Below, one piece after another: positions 49,607 through 60,088 of a stretch of DNA of 64,000 nt. The notes under the pieces were generated by a model that made no database searches, was not told the origin of the DNA, and saw only the letters and a program-made list of their open reading frames with translations. The DNA is taken from NCBI GenBank assembly GCA_947494645.1, contig CANLVO010000002.1:614359-678358 (forward strand). The letters are read 5' to 3'. Made by a program: the position numbers and the translations under genes. How positions within the stretch are numbered: the stretch's first letter is position 1; each line of letters begins with the position of its first letter. The stretch comes from an uncultured Litoreibacter sp. GTDB lineage: Bacteria; Pseudomonadota; Alphaproteobacteria; Rhodobacterales; Rhodobacteraceae.

Positions 49607-50316
49607 TGGCTGACCTGTCACAAAACGACGCCCACTTGCTGATCGTCGATGATGATGAACGCATCCGTAGTCTGTTGCAGCAGTTCCTGTCTCGTAACGG
49701 GTTTTGGACCACAGCGGCCCGCGATGCCGACCACGCACGGCGGCTTCTGGAGGGCTTGGACTTCGACATGATCGTGCTCGACGTGATGATGCCCGGTGAT
49801 GACGGCATCACCTTCACCCGCGAGCTGCGCGAGACGCAGAATACGCCGATCTTGCTGCTCACTGCGAAAGGTGAGTCCTCTGATCGTATCTCAGGACTTG
49901 AGGCGGGGGCAGATGACTACTTGCCCAAACCCTTTGAACCCAAAGAGCTTCTACTTCGGATCAACGCGATCCTGCGGCGTGTGCCCCAATCAGAGCAGAT
50001 TAACGACGCGCCGAAGGTGATCCATCTTGGTGATATACGCTACGACATTGACCGCGGCGAGATGTGGCAAGGCGATGACATGGTGCGGCTGACTGCTACA
50101 GAAGTATCCTTGATGCGGATCTTCTCCGGCCGTGTTGGTGAACCAGTCTCCCGGGCGAAGCTGGTGGAGGATCTGGGCCGCGACAAAGGCCAAGCGCAGG
50201 AACGCGCGGTCGACGTGCAGATCACAAGGTTGCGACGCAAGATCGAAGCCGACCCGAAACAGCCCCGATATTTGCAGACCGTGCGAGGTGCGGGCTACAT
50301 GTTGGCGCCTGATTGA
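49606..50316 (+). CDS. petR: PetR-like OmpR-family response regulator
   Basis: Two-component response regulator, 236 aa. The receiver domain has LLIVDDDERIRSLLQQFLSR (acidic pocket), the phospho-acceptor Asp in MIVLDVMMPGDDG, TAKGESSDRI (Thr/Ala/Lys) and the C-terminal winged-helix DNA-binding domain with ERAVDVQITRLRRKIEADPK and YLQTVRGAGYML. No histidine kinase gene is adjacent. In Rhodobacter the pair sits upstream of petABC, but here petABC is not next to it. Confidence 0.88.
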   Translation: MADLSQNDAHLLIVDDDERIRSLLQQFLSRNGFWTTAARDADHARRLLEGLDFDMIVLDVMMPGDDGITFTRELRETQNTPILLLTAKGESSDRISGLEAGADDYLPKPFEPKELLLRINAILRRVPQSEQINDAPKVIHLGDIRYDIDRGEMWQGDDMVRLTATEVSLMRIFSGRVGEPVSRAKLVEDLGRDKGQAQERAVDVQITRLRRKIEADPKQPRYLQTVRGAGYMLAPD

Positions 50317-50353
50317 GGGGTCGGAACTTGAGTATTTTTGAAGCAGTGATGGC

Positions 50354-51292
50354 ATGGTGACAGCGCTTTTGACGCACCCGGACTGTCTTGGGCATGTGAC
50401 GCCAGACGGACATCCTGAGCGTGTGGACCGTTTGATGGCGATCTACGCTGCGCTGGATACGATTGACAGCGAACAGCTTCTCAGGATCGAGGCCCCATTG
50501 GGGGAAGAAGCCGATATTTTGCTGGTGCATCCGCAAGACTATATCGACTGGATCAAAGCGGCAGAGCCCGCGCAGGGTAGTGTTGCACTGGATGCAGACA
50601 CGCATATGTCAAAGGGCTCGGTTGCTGCTGCAATGCGGGGTGTGGGGGCCATGACGCGGGCCGTGGATATGGTGCTGGGCGGGGAGGCCAACAACGCTTT
50701 CGCCGCCATGCGCCCGCCCGGTCATCATGCGGAGACGGCGACGCAGATGGGATTCTGCCTCTTTGGCAATGCAGCAATTGCCGCAAAGCATGCGTTGGAA
50801 CGGCACGGCCTGACGCGGGTCGCCGTGGTAGATTTCGACGTGCATCACGGCAACGGCACGCAGGACCTGCTTTGGAACGAGGCACATGCGCTGTTTATAT
50901 CCTCCCACCAGATGCCGCTTTGGCCCGGTAGCGGCGCGCCAAGCGAGACTGGCGCGCATAACAACGTGATCAACATGCCGTTGCAGCCTGAGTCAGGCGG
51001 CCGCGACATGCGGGCCGCCTATGAGCGTATTGCGTTCCCCGCGCTCGAGGCGTTCAAGCCGGAGCTGTTAATCATCTCCGCCGGGTTTGACGCCCATGCG
51101 CACGACCCTCTGGCCAATCTCAATTGGACCGAAGAGGACTTTGTGTGGGTCACCGAAGAGCTGTGCGACATTGCCGAAGCGCATTGCGGGGGGCGGGTCG
51201 TCTCGACTTTGGAAGGCGGATATGATTTGCAGGCGCTAAGCGCGTCGAGCAAGGCGCATCTGGAAGTTTTGATCGCGAGGGGCTCGGCATGA
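50354..51292 (+). CDS. Histone deacetylase family hydrolase
   Basis: Zinc deacetylase of the AcuC/HDAC/acetylpolyamine amidohydrolase superfamily, 312 aa. It has [20 protein letters not shown] with the catalytic His pair, [19 protein letters not shown] (zinc Asp and His) and [20 protein letters not shown] (second zinc Asp), then the GGY motif in [11 protein letters not shown]. Bacterial substrates are acetylated amines or proteins. Its stop overlaps the xseB start (ATGA), and the gene order to ispA and dxs is conserved in Rhodobacteraceae. Confidence 0.92.
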   Translation: MVTALLTHPDCLGHVTPDGHPERVDRLMAIYAALDTIDSEQLLRIEAPLGEEADILLVHPQDYIDWIKAAEPAQGSVALDADTHMSKGSVAAAMRGVGAMTRAVDMVLGGEANNAFAAMRPPGHHAETATQMGFCLFGNAAIAAKHALERHGLTRVAVVDFDVHHGNGTQDLLWNEAHALFISSHQMPLWPGSGAPSETGAHNNVINMPLQPESGGRDMRAAYERIAFPALEAFKPELLIISAGFDAHAHDPLANLNWTEEDFVWVTEELCDIAEAHCGGRVVSTLEGGYDLQALSASSKAHLEVLIARGSA

Positions 51293-51528
51293 GTGACACC
51301 AAAGTAGAAGACATGTCCTTTGAGCAGGCGCTAAGCGAGTTGGAAAGCGTGGTCGACCGGCTAGAACGTGGTGATGTGCCACTTGAAGACTCGATCAAGC
51401 TCTATGAGCGCGGCGCTGAGTTGAAAAAACGCTGCGAAGCGAAGCTGAGCGAGGCCGAAGAGAAGGTGGCGCTGATCAAGCTGGACGGCAGCACACCCGT
51501 GGGCACCACCCCCGCCGAAGGTATGTAG
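51289..51528 (+). CDS. xseB: Exodeoxyribonuclease VII small subunit
   Basis: Small helical partner of XseA in the single-strand nuclease exonuclease VII. The 79-aa protein has [20 protein letters not shown] (family start) and [20 protein letters not shown], then a short tail. It is translationally coupled to the gene before it and followed directly by ispA with no gap. Confidence 0.95.
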   Translation: MSDTKVEDMSFEQALSELESVVDRLERGDVPLEDSIKLYERGAELKKRCEAKLSEAEEKVALIKLDGSTPVGTTPAEGM

Positions 51529-52392
51529 ATGTTCAGCCACGCGCTGAAGGACGCGCAGGTCAGAGTTCAAACTGCCCTTGATGACGCTATGGCAGGCCTC
51601 GACGGCACCGTTGCGGATGCCATGCGCTACACATGCCAAGGCGGCAAGCGACTTCGGGCGTTTCTTGTGCTGGAAAGTGCTAGGCTGCACGGCGTACCTG
51701 CGGCGCAAGCGGACCGAGCAGCCGCCGCGATTGAGGCGGTGCATGCTTATTCATTGGTGCATGACGATTTGCCTTGCATGGATGACGACGACCTGCGGCG
51801 CGGCAATCCGACGGTGCATGTGAAATGGGATGAGGCGGTGGCAGTTCTGACCGGTGACGCGTTGCAGACGCTCGCGTTCGAGGTCTTAGCCGATACGCGA
51901 ACAGGCGATGCGGATGTGCGGGTGGCGTTGATCACCTCCATGGCACAAGCGGCAGGGGCGGCGGGCATGGTGTTGGGCCAAGCGCTCGATATCGAGGCTG
52001 AAAGCGCCGATACGCCGCTGACATTGGACCAGATTACCAAGCTGCAGGCGGGCAAAACCGGCGCTTTGATTGAGTGGTCAGCCTGCGCGGGCGCGGTGAT
52101 GGGGCGGGCTGACCCGGGACCCCTGCGGCGCTATGCCCAAGCCTTGGGGCTTGCGTTTCAAATCGCTGACGACATCATGGATATCGAAGGCGACGCCGCC
52201 AAAGCTGGCAAACGGCTGCAGAAAGATGCCGATGCGGGGAAGGCGACATTTGTCTCCCTTTTGGGAATGGAGCCCGCCCGGGCCCGCGCCAAGGCGCTGG
52301 TTGAAGAGGCCCAGGACGCGTTAGCCTCTTATGGCGATGACGCGGAGAACTTGAAAGCTGCGGCCAGTTTCGTAATCTCACGAGACATGTAG
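51529..52392 (+). CDS. ispA: Farnesyl/geranylgeranyl-type polyprenyl diphosphate synthase
   Basis: Chain elongation of DMAPP with IPP. The 287-aa protein has the first Asp-rich motif [14 protein letters not shown] (about residues 80-93), the GKR motif in [14 protein letters not shown] and the second Asp-rich motif [13 protein letters not shown] (about residue 213). The product is probably farnesyl diphosphate, the usual one for this position next to xseB and dxs, but the chain length is not decided by eye. Confidence 0.92.
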   Translation: MFSHALKDAQVRVQTALDDAMAGLDGTVADAMRYTCQGGKRLRAFLVLESARLHGVPAAQADRAAAAIEAVHAYSLVHDDLPCMDDDDLRRGNPTVHVKWDEAVAVLTGDALQTLAFEVLADTRTGDADVRVALITSMAQAAGAAGMVLGQALDIEAESADTPLTLDQITKLQAGKTGALIEWSACAGAVMGRADPGPLRRYAQALGLAFQIADDIMDIEGDAAKAGKRLQKDADAGKATFVSLLGMEPARARAKALVEEAQDALASYGDDAENLKAAASFVISRDM

Positions 52393-52414
52393 GGCCCGCG
52401 CGAAAGGTGCACAG

Positions 52415-54343
52415 ATGACCAACAGACCCGACACTCCGACTTTGGACCGCGTGCATCTGCCTGCTGACATGAAAGCTCTGAGCGATGCGGAGCTGGTCAG
52501 GTTGGCCGGTGAATTGCGGGCGGAGACGATCTCGGCGGTCTCTGAGACCGGCGGTCATTTGGGGGCCGGGCTTGGCGTGGTTGAGCTGACCGTCGCGCTG
52601 CATGCGGTGTTCGATACGCCGAAAGATCGGCTGATCTGGGACGTTTCGCATCAATGCTACCCGCACAAAATATTGACCGGGCGGCGCGACCGCATTCGCA
52701 CGCTGCGGATGAAGGATGGCTTGTCTGGTTTCACAAAGCGCTCTGAGTCCCCTTATGATCCTTTTGGGGCGGCGCATAGCTCGACCTCGATTTCCGCCGC
52801 TTTGGGCATGGCGGTGGCCCGCGATCTGGGCGGCGCGCCTGAGCATGGCATTGGCGATTGCATCGCGGTGATCGGCGACGGGTCAATGAGCGCGGGCATG
52901 GCCTATGAGGCGATGAACAACGCTGGCCATTTGGGCAAGCGGTTGATCGTGATCCTGAACGACAACGAGATGAGCATCGCGCCGCCGGTGGGGGCGATGT
53001 CGACATACCTGTCGCGCCTTTACGCAGGCGCGCCGTTCCAGGAATTCAAAGCTGCTGCGAAGGGCGCAGTGTCGCTTTTGCCGCCGCCTTTCCAAGAAGG
53101 CGCCCGCCGTGCGAAGGAGATGCTCAAGGGCATGACCGTCGGCGGCACAATGTTCGAGGAGCTTGGCTTTTCATATGTTGGCCCGATTGACGGGCATGAC
53201 ATGGAGCAGCTGTTGGCTGTCCTGCGCACCGTTAAAGTGCGGGCCAATGGGCCTATTCTGATCCATGCCATTACGAAGAAGGGCAAGGGCTACGCGCCTG
53301 CCGAGGCTGCCATGGACCGGGGACATGCGACGGGCAAGTTCGACCTTGTGACCGGCAAGCAGCAAAAGGCCAAATCCAACGCGCCGAGTTATACATCCGT
53401 CTTTGCCAAGGCGCTGATCAGTGAGGCGGAGCGGGACAGCAAGATTGTCGCCGTCACCGCAGCGATGCCGGATGGCACCGGCTTGAACCTCTTCAATGAA
53501 CGCTACCCGTCACGCTGCTTTGACGTGGGCATCGCTGAACAGCATGGTGTGACATTCTCCGCCGGTTTGGCCGCAGGCGGGATGAAACCGTTTTGCGCGA
53601 TTTACTCGACCTTCCTGCAACGTGGATACGACCAGGTTGTGCATGACGTTGCATTGCAGCGCTTGCCTGTGCGCTTCGCGATTGACCGTGCCGGGCTGGT
53701 GGGCGCGGACGGTGCCACGCATGCGGGCAGTTTTGATGTGGGTTATCTGTCGAACCTGCCGGGTATCGTCGTCATGGCGGCTGCGGACGAGGCTGAGCTG
53801 GTGCATATGGTGGCCACGGCGGCGGCGCATGATGAAGGCCCGATTGCCTTCCGTTTCCCGCGCGGCGAAGGCGTGGGTGTTGAGTTGCCGGAGATTGGCG
53901 TCCCACTGGAAATCGGCAAAGGCCGTATGATCCAGGACGGCGCCCGCGTGGCTATTTTGTCCTTTGGCACGAGACTGAAGGAAGTGATGGAGGCCTCTGA
54001 GTCGCTCTCGGCAAAGGGGATCACTCCGACGATTGCCGATGCGCGTTTCGCCAAACCACTGGACCGGGAGATGATTCTCGATCTGGCCGCGAACCACGAG
54101 GCGTTGATTACCATCGAGGAAGGCGCTGTTGGCGGTTTTGGAAGCCATGTTGCACAGCTGCTATCGGATGAAGCGGTGTTTGACCGTGGGTTGAAATTCC
54201 GCTCCATGGTGCTGCCGGATATCTTCATCGACCAAGCCAGCCCCTCTGACATGTACGCGGCCGCAGCCATGAACGCGCCGGATATCGTCGCCAAAGTGCT
54301 CGACACGCTGGGTGTCGCGGATCTGGACGCGAAGCGGGCCTAA
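52415..54343 (+). CDS. dxs: 1-deoxy-D-xylulose-5-phosphate synthase
   Basis: First enzyme of the MEP isoprenoid pathway, condensing pyruvate and glyceraldehyde 3-phosphate with ThDP. The 642-aa protein has [20 protein letters not shown], the ThDP/Mg motif [29 protein letters not shown]-type motif in [20 protein letters not shown], and the C-terminal [20 protein letters not shown]. It is the last gene of the hydrolase-xseB-ispA-dxs operon and supplies IPP/DMAPP for photopigments. Its end overlaps the convergent sodium channel gene by four bases. Confidence 0.97.
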   Translation: MTNRPDTPTLDRVHLPADMKALSDAELVRLAGELRAETISAVSETGGHLGAGLGVVELTVALHAVFDTPKDRLIWDVSHQCYPHKILTGRRDRIRTLRMKDGLSGFTKRSESPYDPFGAAHSSTSISAALGMAVARDLGGAPEHGIGDCIAVIGDGSMSAGMAYEAMNNAGHLGKRLIVILNDNEMSIAPPVGAMSTYLSRLYAGAPFQEFKAAAKGAVSLLPPPFQEGARRAKEMLKGMTVGGTMFEELGFSYVGPIDGHDMEQLLAVLRTVKVRANGPILIHAITKKGKGYAPAEAAMDRGHATGKFDLVTGKQQKAKSNAPSYTSVFAKALISEAERDSKIVAVTAAMPDGTGLNLFNERYPSRCFDVGIAEQHGVTFSAGLAAGGMKPFCAIYSTFLQRGYDQVVHDVALQRLPVRFAIDRAGLVGADGATHAGSFDVGYLSNLPGIVVMAAADEAELVHMVATAAAHDEGPIAFRFPRGEGVGVELPEIGVPLEIGKGRMIQDGARVAILSFGTRLKEVMEASESLSAKGITPTIADARFAKPLDREMILDLAANHEALITIEEGAVGGFGSHVAQLLSDEAVFDRGLKFRSMVLPDIFIDQASPSDMYAAAAMNAPDIVAKVLDTLGVADLDAKRA

Positions 54344-55107
54344 CGCTCTTTTAGCATCCGTTCAATGTTGTCCAATCGCTCCTTGATCTCGTCACGGTAG
54401 GCGTCGGTCTTCTCGTTGTCTTCGACATGATGCGCATCCTGCATGGAGTTCACGATCAAGCCGACCAAAAGGTTCACCACGGCGAAAGTGGTGACCAGAA
54501 TGAATGGCAGGAAGAACATCCAGGCATAGGGGTAGACCTCCATCACCGGGCGAACGATGCCCATTGACCAGCTTTCCAATGTCATGATCTGGAACAGCGA
54601 ATAGCCGGAATTGCCAAGGTCGCCGAACCATTGCGGGAAGCTTTCGCCAAACAGCTTCGTCGCCATGACAGAGCCTATGTAGAAGATCAACGCCATCAGC
54701 AGGAAGACAGAGCCCATGCCGGGCAGAGCGGTGATCAACCCTTCGACCACGCGTTTGAGAGACGGCGCGACAGATACAACACGCAACAAGCGCAGTACCC
54801 TTAGCGCGCGGAGCACTGACAAACCTTCCGAGCCCGGGATCAGCGAAATGCCAACGATGACGAAATCAAAGAGGTTCCATCCGTTCTTGAAGAATGACCA
54901 GCGGAATGCATAGAGCTTGAGCAGGATTTCCGCAGTGAAGATACCCAAGCAAAGCGTGTCGAGAGCCAGGATCACCGGGCCAGCGACCGCCATCACCTGC
55001 GGCACGGTTTCAAGGCCCAGCAATATCGCGTTGAACAGGATCACCCCCAAAATGGAGTACCGGAACCGGTTGCTGTCGAGAAAGGTCTGTAACTTGGTGC
55101 GGGACAA
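54340..55107 (-). CDS. Bacterial voltage-gated sodium channel (NaChBac/NavAb family)
   Basis: Homotetrameric six-helix channel. The 255-aa protein has S1-S3 (about residues 15-90), the S4 sensor with arginines at every third position ([18 protein letters not shown]100, R103, R106, R109), and a pore with the sodium filter TLESWSM (residues 176-182). S6 ([20 protein letters not shown]) leads into a C-terminal helix with acidic residues and the coiled coil [10 protein letters not shown]. The filter and length match the BacNav family of marine bacteria. It is the last gene of a minus-strand run and starts 23 nt after the RNA methyltransferase gene. Confidence 0.94.
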   Translation of the reverse strand: MSRTKLQTFLDSNRFRYSILGVILFNAILLGLETVPQVMAVAGPVILALDTLCLGIFTAEILLKLYAFRWSFFKNGWNLFDFVIVGISLIPGSEGLSVLRALRVLRLLRVVSVAPSLKRVVEGLITALPGMGSVFLLMALIFYIGSVMATKLFGESFPQWFGDLGNSGYSLFQIMTLESWSMGIVRPVMEVYPYAWMFFLPFILVTTFAVVNLLVGLIVNSMQDAHHVEDNEKTDAYRDEIKERLDNIERMLKER

Positions 55108-55130
55108 AGGGATACGCCTTCAGGTTTGTT

Positions 55131-56342
55131 TCAAGCGATATGGGCTTTTGTGAATTGCGCTGCAAGTTCGACATGGGACGACCAGCGGAATTGATCCACT
55201 GGTTGCACCCAATCAAGGCGGTATCCGCCTTGGATGAGCAGTTCCGCGTCACGGGCAAACGTGACGGGGTTGCAGGACACCGCTGCGATGCGCGGGACGT
55301 TTGAGCGGGCCAGTTCAGTGGTTTGCGCCTCTGCACCCGCGCGCGGTGGATCAATGATCACGGCTTCGGTCCTGCGCAACTCCTCCGCCAGTACTGGTCT
55401 GCGAAACAGGTCCCTTGTTTCAGCCTTGATCTTCTTGAGCCCGTGGGATTGTCGCCAGCCATCATCAAGTGCGCGGATCAGGTCGGCCTCGCCCTCCAGT
55501 GCCCAAACCTCGGCCGTTTGCGCGGCGGGCATCGTGAACGTGCCGCAGCCTGCAAAAAGGTCTGCTACCTGTGTTGCATCTCCGACGGCCTCTTGCACGC
55601 AGGCGGTCAAAGCGCGTTGGCCATGTGCTGTGGCTTGCAAAAAGGCGCCGGGCGGCGGCGTAACCATGGCCGGGCCGAACTGTTGCGAGGGTGGCGCACG
55701 CAGTCCGACCACGTCACCATCCCAAGCGATACGGGCAAACTTGTGCTGGTCCGCAAGGGCCGCAACCTGAGCAGCTGCTTGCGGCGTCATGGGCACACAG
55801 CCGCGCATATCCAGATCAATGCCGTTCTGCGAGAGGTTCACCACCAGATCAATTTGCGCCTTTCGGGATGCCACCAGCACTGTCAGGGCCTGAAAGACCG
55901 GGACGGCGGCAATGATGTCGGGGTGCAAGAGCTGGCAGTCCGGCACCTCGATCAGGACGCTCGAGCCACGTGTGTGAAAACCCACCTGCGCGCCGGATTT
56001 CGTGCGTTTGCCATGCAACGTGGCACGGCGGCGGCTTTGCGCGGGCGAGGTCAGAATGGGTCTGATTTCAGTCTCGATCCCGCGTGCGGCGAGCCCGGTC
56101 CGGATCACGTCCGTTTTCCACTCCGCCACGAATGGATCGCTGGCATGCTGCATCGCGCAGCCACCGCAGCTCTTGAAATGACGGCAGGGCGGGGCCACGC
56201 GGTCAGGCGATGGCGTGGCAATGCGCGGCGAACCGTCCGGGGCCAAAGTGATTTCTTCACCCGGCAATGTGCGGGGGAAGGGACCTTCATGGCCTGCCAT
56301 ACCCTCGCCCGAGGCCGTGATCCGCGAAATCGTCAATGTCAT
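55131..56342 (-). CDS. 23S rRNA/tRNA (uracil-5-)-methyltransferase family protein (RlmD/RumA-like)
   Basis: SAM-dependent 5-methyluridine methyltransferase of the TrmA/RlmD family, 403 aa. It has an iron-sulfur Cys cluster (CRHFKSCGGCAMQH), the SAM motif VADLFAGCGTFTMPAAQ, the DPPRAG motif (VIIDPPRAGAEA) and the catalytic Cys in AAVSCNPVTFARD. A TRAM domain is not clear at the N-terminus. RNA target is not decided. The ATG overlaps the stop of the upstream ABC gene (ATGA). Confidence 0.92.
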   Translation of the reverse strand: MTLTISRITASGEGMAGHEGPFPRTLPGEEITLAPDGSPRIATPSPDRVAPPCRHFKSCGGCAMQHASDPFVAEWKTDVIRTGLAARGIETEIRPILTSPAQSRRRATLHGKRTKSGAQVGFHTRGSSVLIEVPDCQLLHPDIIAAVPVFQALTVLVASRKAQIDLVVNLSQNGIDLDMRGCVPMTPQAAAQVAALADQHKFARIAWDGDVVGLRAPPSQQFGPAMVTPPPGAFLQATAHGQRALTACVQEAVGDATQVADLFAGCGTFTMPAAQTAEVWALEGEADLIRALDDGWRQSHGLKKIKAETRDLFRRPVLAEELRRTEAVIIDPPRAGAEAQTTELARSNVPRIAAVSCNPVTFARDAELLIQGGYRLDWVQPVDQFRWSSHVELAAQFTKAHIA

Positions 56343-58210
56343 TCTGCGGCTTCCGTGATGCCAATGAAACCGCCTGACTGACGCTGCCAGTAACGCGCAT
56401 AAAGACCGCCTCGAGACAGCAATTCAGTATGCGTCCCTTCCTCGACAATCCGACCATCCTCAAGGACTACGATCCGATCCATCCGCGCGATTGTGGAGAG
56501 ACGGTGCGCGATGGCGATGACTGTCTTTCCCCGCATCGCGGTAACGAGGGCAGCTTGGATAGAGGCCTCGACCTCGCTGTCCAGGGCGCTGGTTGCCTCG
56601 TCCAGGATCAGGATAGGGGCGTTTTTCAACAAGGCGCGGGCCAAGGCGATACGCTGGCGCTGCCCACCTGACAGCTTCACGCCTCGTTCACCCAAATGCG
56701 CATCATAACCGGTGCGGCCGCGGTGGTCCTGCAATCCCGCAATAAAGTCATGTGCCTCGGCTTTGGAGGCGGCCTCGATCAGCTCATCCTCCGTGGCTCC
56801 CGGGCGCCCATACAGGATGTTGTCACGGGCAGAGCGGTTGAACATTGCAGTCTCCTGCGTGACCATACCGATCTGCTGACGCAGGCTGTCTTGGGTGACC
56901 TGAGCAATGTTCTGGCCGTCGATCTCGACCTGACCGTCGTCAAGATCGTAAAGACGCAACAGGGCTGCGACCAAGGTGGACTTGCCTGCGCCGGAGGCAC
57001 CAACAACCCCCAGTTTTTCACCAGATTTTACCGTCAGGTTTATGCCCTCAATACCACCCACGTCGCGCCCATAGCGGAAGGTGACATTCTCAAAAGCCAC
57101 CTCGCCATTGCTTACAACCAGCGGTTCAGCGCCCTCGACATCGACCAACCCGTGGGGCGGCGTCAGAGTTTTCATTCCGTCTTCGACCTCACCAATATTG
57201 GCGTACATCTGCATCAGCGCGAAGCTGACCCAGCCTGTCATTTGGGCGATGCGGATGGAGATTGCGCCCGCCGCCGCGATGTCGCCGGGTGTAGCTAAGC
57301 CACGCTGCCAGAGCATGACCGTCCCGCCGATCAATAGGATTGGAAGGATGCCAGCCGTGGTCATCAACGCGAAGCGGAAGCCGGTTGAGAGTCGCCCAAA
57401 ATCAAGCGCCCGGTCTCGCAGGACAGCCATCGCACCTAGTGCCGACTCGTCCTCGAACTTCGAGTGGCCAAACAGTTTCACGGTTTTGATGTTGGTGATC
57501 GTATCGACGACCTGCCCTGTCACCATGGTACGCGCGCCCGCGCGCGCTGCTGCGCGTTTGCGGATGCGCGGCATGAACCACCGGATCATGAAGACGTAGC
57601 CCACCAGCCAGAGCGCCAAGGCCCCGGCGACGCGCAGATCGATGGTCAACAGCAGAAAAACCGACCCCAGGATCGAGGCCAGTGCAAATGCGACGACATT
57701 GATCGTTTCCGTTGTGACCTCGGTCAGGGCGCGGGCAGTCTGCATTTGCTTTTGCGCGATGCGCCCGGCAAAGTCGCTGTCGAAATAGTCGATCGCATGT
57801 CCAAGCGTCCAGCGGTGCAGGCGGCTTTGGATCAACGGGTAGATATTCGGCGGTACGACGATTCCGTTGAACGCCGCGCTGGCTGCAAAAGTGATGGGGC
57901 GAAGAAGCAGAAAGAAAGCCACAAAAATCGCCACCAACCCCCAGTTCTCTGCAAAGAAAGCCTGTGGCGCGGTGGTGGCGGCGGCGTCAATCACCCAGCC
58001 CAAGAGCAGCGCTGTAACGGCCTCCATTGTTCCCGCAATTGCCGAGAAAACCGCTGCCAATAGCAACACGGGCCAGGTTCCTGCGAGGCACCATTTGCAA
58101 AACGCCCAAAGACTGCGGGGCGGCGCGGTTTTGGCGGGTTCGAACGGGTCGATCATCTCGCCCAGACGCGCCAGCATGGGGGCCATCAATCTGGTGAGTA
58201 GCTTAATCAT
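56339..58210 (-). CDS. ABC exporter half-transporter B
   Basis: Membrane-plus-ATPase half-transporter, 623 aa. The membrane domain (about residues 40-340) holds about six spans; the ATPase domain has Walker A GASGAGKST, signature KLSGGQRQR, Walker B LILDEATSALD and the H-loop AIAHRLSTI. It is adjacent to and overlapping a very similar gene (58207-60051), so they probably form a heterodimer for lipid or drug export. Both have canonical ATPase motifs, so neither site is obviously dead. Confidence 0.9.
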   Translation of the reverse strand: MIKLLTRLMAPMLARLGEMIDPFEPAKTAPPRSLWAFCKWCLAGTWPVLLLAAVFSAIAGTMEAVTALLLGWVIDAAATTAPQAFFAENWGLVAIFVAFFLLLRPITFAASAAFNGIVVPPNIYPLIQSRLHRWTLGHAIDYFDSDFAGRIAQKQMQTARALTEVTTETINVVAFALASILGSVFLLLTIDLRVAGALALWLVGYVFMIRWFMPRIRKRAAARAGARTMVTGQVVDTITNIKTVKLFGHSKFEDESALGAMAVLRDRALDFGRLSTGFRFALMTTAGILPILLIGGTVMLWQRGLATPGDIAAAGAISIRIAQMTGWVSFALMQMYANIGEVEDGMKTLTPPHGLVDVEGAEPLVVSNGEVAFENVTFRYGRDVGGIEGINLTVKSGEKLGVVGASGAGKSTLVAALLRLYDLDDGQVEIDGQNIAQVTQDSLRQQIGMVTQETAMFNRSARDNILYGRPGATEDELIEAASKAEAHDFIAGLQDHRGRTGYDAHLGERGVKLSGGQRQRIALARALLKNAPILILDEATSALDSEVEASIQAALVTAMRGKTVIAIAHRLSTIARMDRIVVLEDGRIVEEGTHTELLSRGGLYARYWQRQSGGFIGITEAAE

Positions 58211-60051
58211 TCTGCCGCCTCAGAGGTGTTCAGGAAGCCGCCCGATTGCCGCTGCCAGAACCCGGCATATAGGCCGTTCTGCTCCAAAAGCGCGGCATGT
58301 GTGCCGTTTTCCACGATGCGCCCGTCTTCGATCACCACGATGCGGTCTAATTGCGCAATGGTAGACAAGCGGTGGGCAATGGCGATGACCGTTTTGCCCT
58401 CCATCACGCCATACAGCGTGTCCTGGATCGCGGCCTCAACTTCGCTGTCGAGGGCGGATGTCGCCTCGTCCAACACCAAAATAGGCGCGTTCTTCAACAT
58501 GACGCGAGCCAGCGTGATCCGTTGCCGTTGCCCGCCGGATAGTTTCACCCCGCGTTCGCCGACATGGGCGTCATAACCAGTGCGGCCCTCGGGGTCTGAC
58601 AGGTCTTGTATGAAGTCATGCGCTTCTGCCCGTTCGGCGGCGCGGATCATGTCGTTCTCTGACGCATCGGGGCGGCCATAGAGAATGTTGTCGCGCACAG
58701 AGCGATGCAACAAGGTGCTTTCCTGGCTCACCATCCCGATACTCTGGCGCAGGCTGTCTTGGGTGATGTCACGGATGTTTTGCCCATCGATCAGCACTTC
58801 GCCGCTTTCGGCGTCGTAGAAACGCAATAGCAGTTTCACCAATGTCGACTTGCCCGAACCGGAACGTCCAATAATGCCAACTTTCTCCCCCGGCGCAATA
58901 TCAAGTGACAGCGCGTCCAGCCCATTTACCGAGCCGCCATAATGGTGCGACAGGTTCTTGACCTCGATCCTGCCCTCGGTCAGCTCAAGCGGTTTGGCAT
59001 GCGGAGCGTCTATTAGTGTAATGGGCTGAGCGATGGTCTCCATCCCCTCTTGCACCACGCCGAGCGAGCGGAAGAACGAGGACAGCGCCCACATGATCCA
59101 GCCGGTCATTGCGTTCAGCCGCAGCGTCAGCGCGGTGGCGGCGGCGACCACCCCAACAGAAGCCGTGCCCTGCACCCAAAGCCAGATTGCCCAACCGACA
59201 ACGCCTACGATCAACAACCCGTTCAGGGTCATCAGCATCAGGTCCATCATGGTAAAGATGCGCATCTCGCGAGCGAAAGTCTGGCGGGTCTTTTCTATCG
59301 CCTCCTTCGCGAAGTCGATTTCCCGGTCGTGATGGGCGAACAGCTTAACCGAATGGATATTGGTGTAGCTGTCAACAACCCGGCCTGTGACCTGACTGCG
59401 CGCATCTGACGATGCCTTTGAGGCTGGACCCACGCGCTTCATCGTCCAAGCGACCAGCAACGCGTAGAGCACCACCCATATAGAGAGCGGTACCGCCAGA
59501 CGTGGATCCGCATCAGCCAGCAAGATTGCAGCACCGACCAGATAAGCGACAGAGAACGTGATGGCGTCGAACACCTGAAAGATCGCCTCGCCAGCGGCGG
59601 GCGGGGTCTGCATTATGCGGTTTGCAATGCGTCCGGCAAAGTCGTTTTCGAACCAGCCGACAGATTGGCGCAGCACGTGTTTATGAGCCCGCCACCGAAA
59701 AAGCGTGCCGTAATTGGGCAGGATCGCGTTGTTCAAAATACCTACATCCAGTGCCTGAATGATCGGGCGCAAGAAGACGATGAACAGAGCTACAAGTGCG
59801 ACCTCCAGCCCGTGCTCCGCAATAAAACTCTCCCGCTCCGCGCTGCCCAGAAGGTCGACGATGCGGCCCATGTAGAAGATCAGCGCAATCTCGACCGCGG
59901 CCACGATGATGGACAGGATGGCCGCCACCCAGAACAGCTTTTTGAACGGGGTCGAGTAGGCACGGATAAATGGCCACAGCTTAGTGGGTGGGGCGTCGAC
60001 CTCGTCATACGCCTCATACGGATCGACCAGATTTTCAAAGTAACGAAACAT
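58207..60051 (-). CDS. ABC exporter half-transporter A
   Basis: A 614-aa ABC half-exporter, first of the pair. The membrane domain begins after LWPFIRAYSTPFKKLFWVAA; the ATPase has Walker A GRSGSGKST, signature KLSGGQRQR, Walker B LVLDEATSALD and AIAHRLSTI. Its end overlaps the start of half-transporter B (ATGA). The C-terminal residues of the two (WQRQSGGFLNTSEAAE and WQRQSGGFIGITEAAE) are nearly identical, evidence for tandem duplication. Confidence 0.9.
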   Translation of the reverse strand: MFRYFENLVDPYEAYDEVDAPPTKLWPFIRAYSTPFKKLFWVAAILSIIVAAVEIALIFYMGRIVDLLGSAERESFIAEHGLEVALVALFIVFLRPIIQALDVGILNNAILPNYGTLFRWRAHKHVLRQSVGWFENDFAGRIANRIMQTPPAAGEAIFQVFDAITFSVAYLVGAAILLADADPRLAVPLSIWVVLYALLVAWTMKRVGPASKASSDARSQVTGRVVDSYTNIHSVKLFAHHDREIDFAKEAIEKTRQTFAREMRIFTMMDLMLMTLNGLLIVGVVGWAIWLWVQGTASVGVVAAATALTLRLNAMTGWIMWALSSFFRSLGVVQEGMETIAQPITLIDAPHAKPLELTEGRIEVKNLSHHYGGSVNGLDALSLDIAPGEKVGIIGRSGSGKSTLVKLLLRFYDAESGEVLIDGQNIRDITQDSLRQSIGMVSQESTLLHRSVRDNILYGRPDASENDMIRAAERAEAHDFIQDLSDPEGRTGYDAHVGERGVKLSGGQRQRITLARVMLKNAPILVLDEATSALDSEVEAAIQDTLYGVMEGKTVIAIAHRLSTIAQLDRIVVIEDGRIVENGTHAALLEQNGLYAGFWQRQSGGFLNTSEAAE

Positions 60052-60088
60052 GTGGATGGCCTTTGCTCAGCCGGTCCGAATATCAGAG

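Noticed and set aside
55323-56381. A 352-codon open frame on the plus strand
   Set aside because: It is opposite the RNA methyltransferase gene, whose iron-sulfur and catalytic motifs are clear; the plus-strand product has no recognisable motif.
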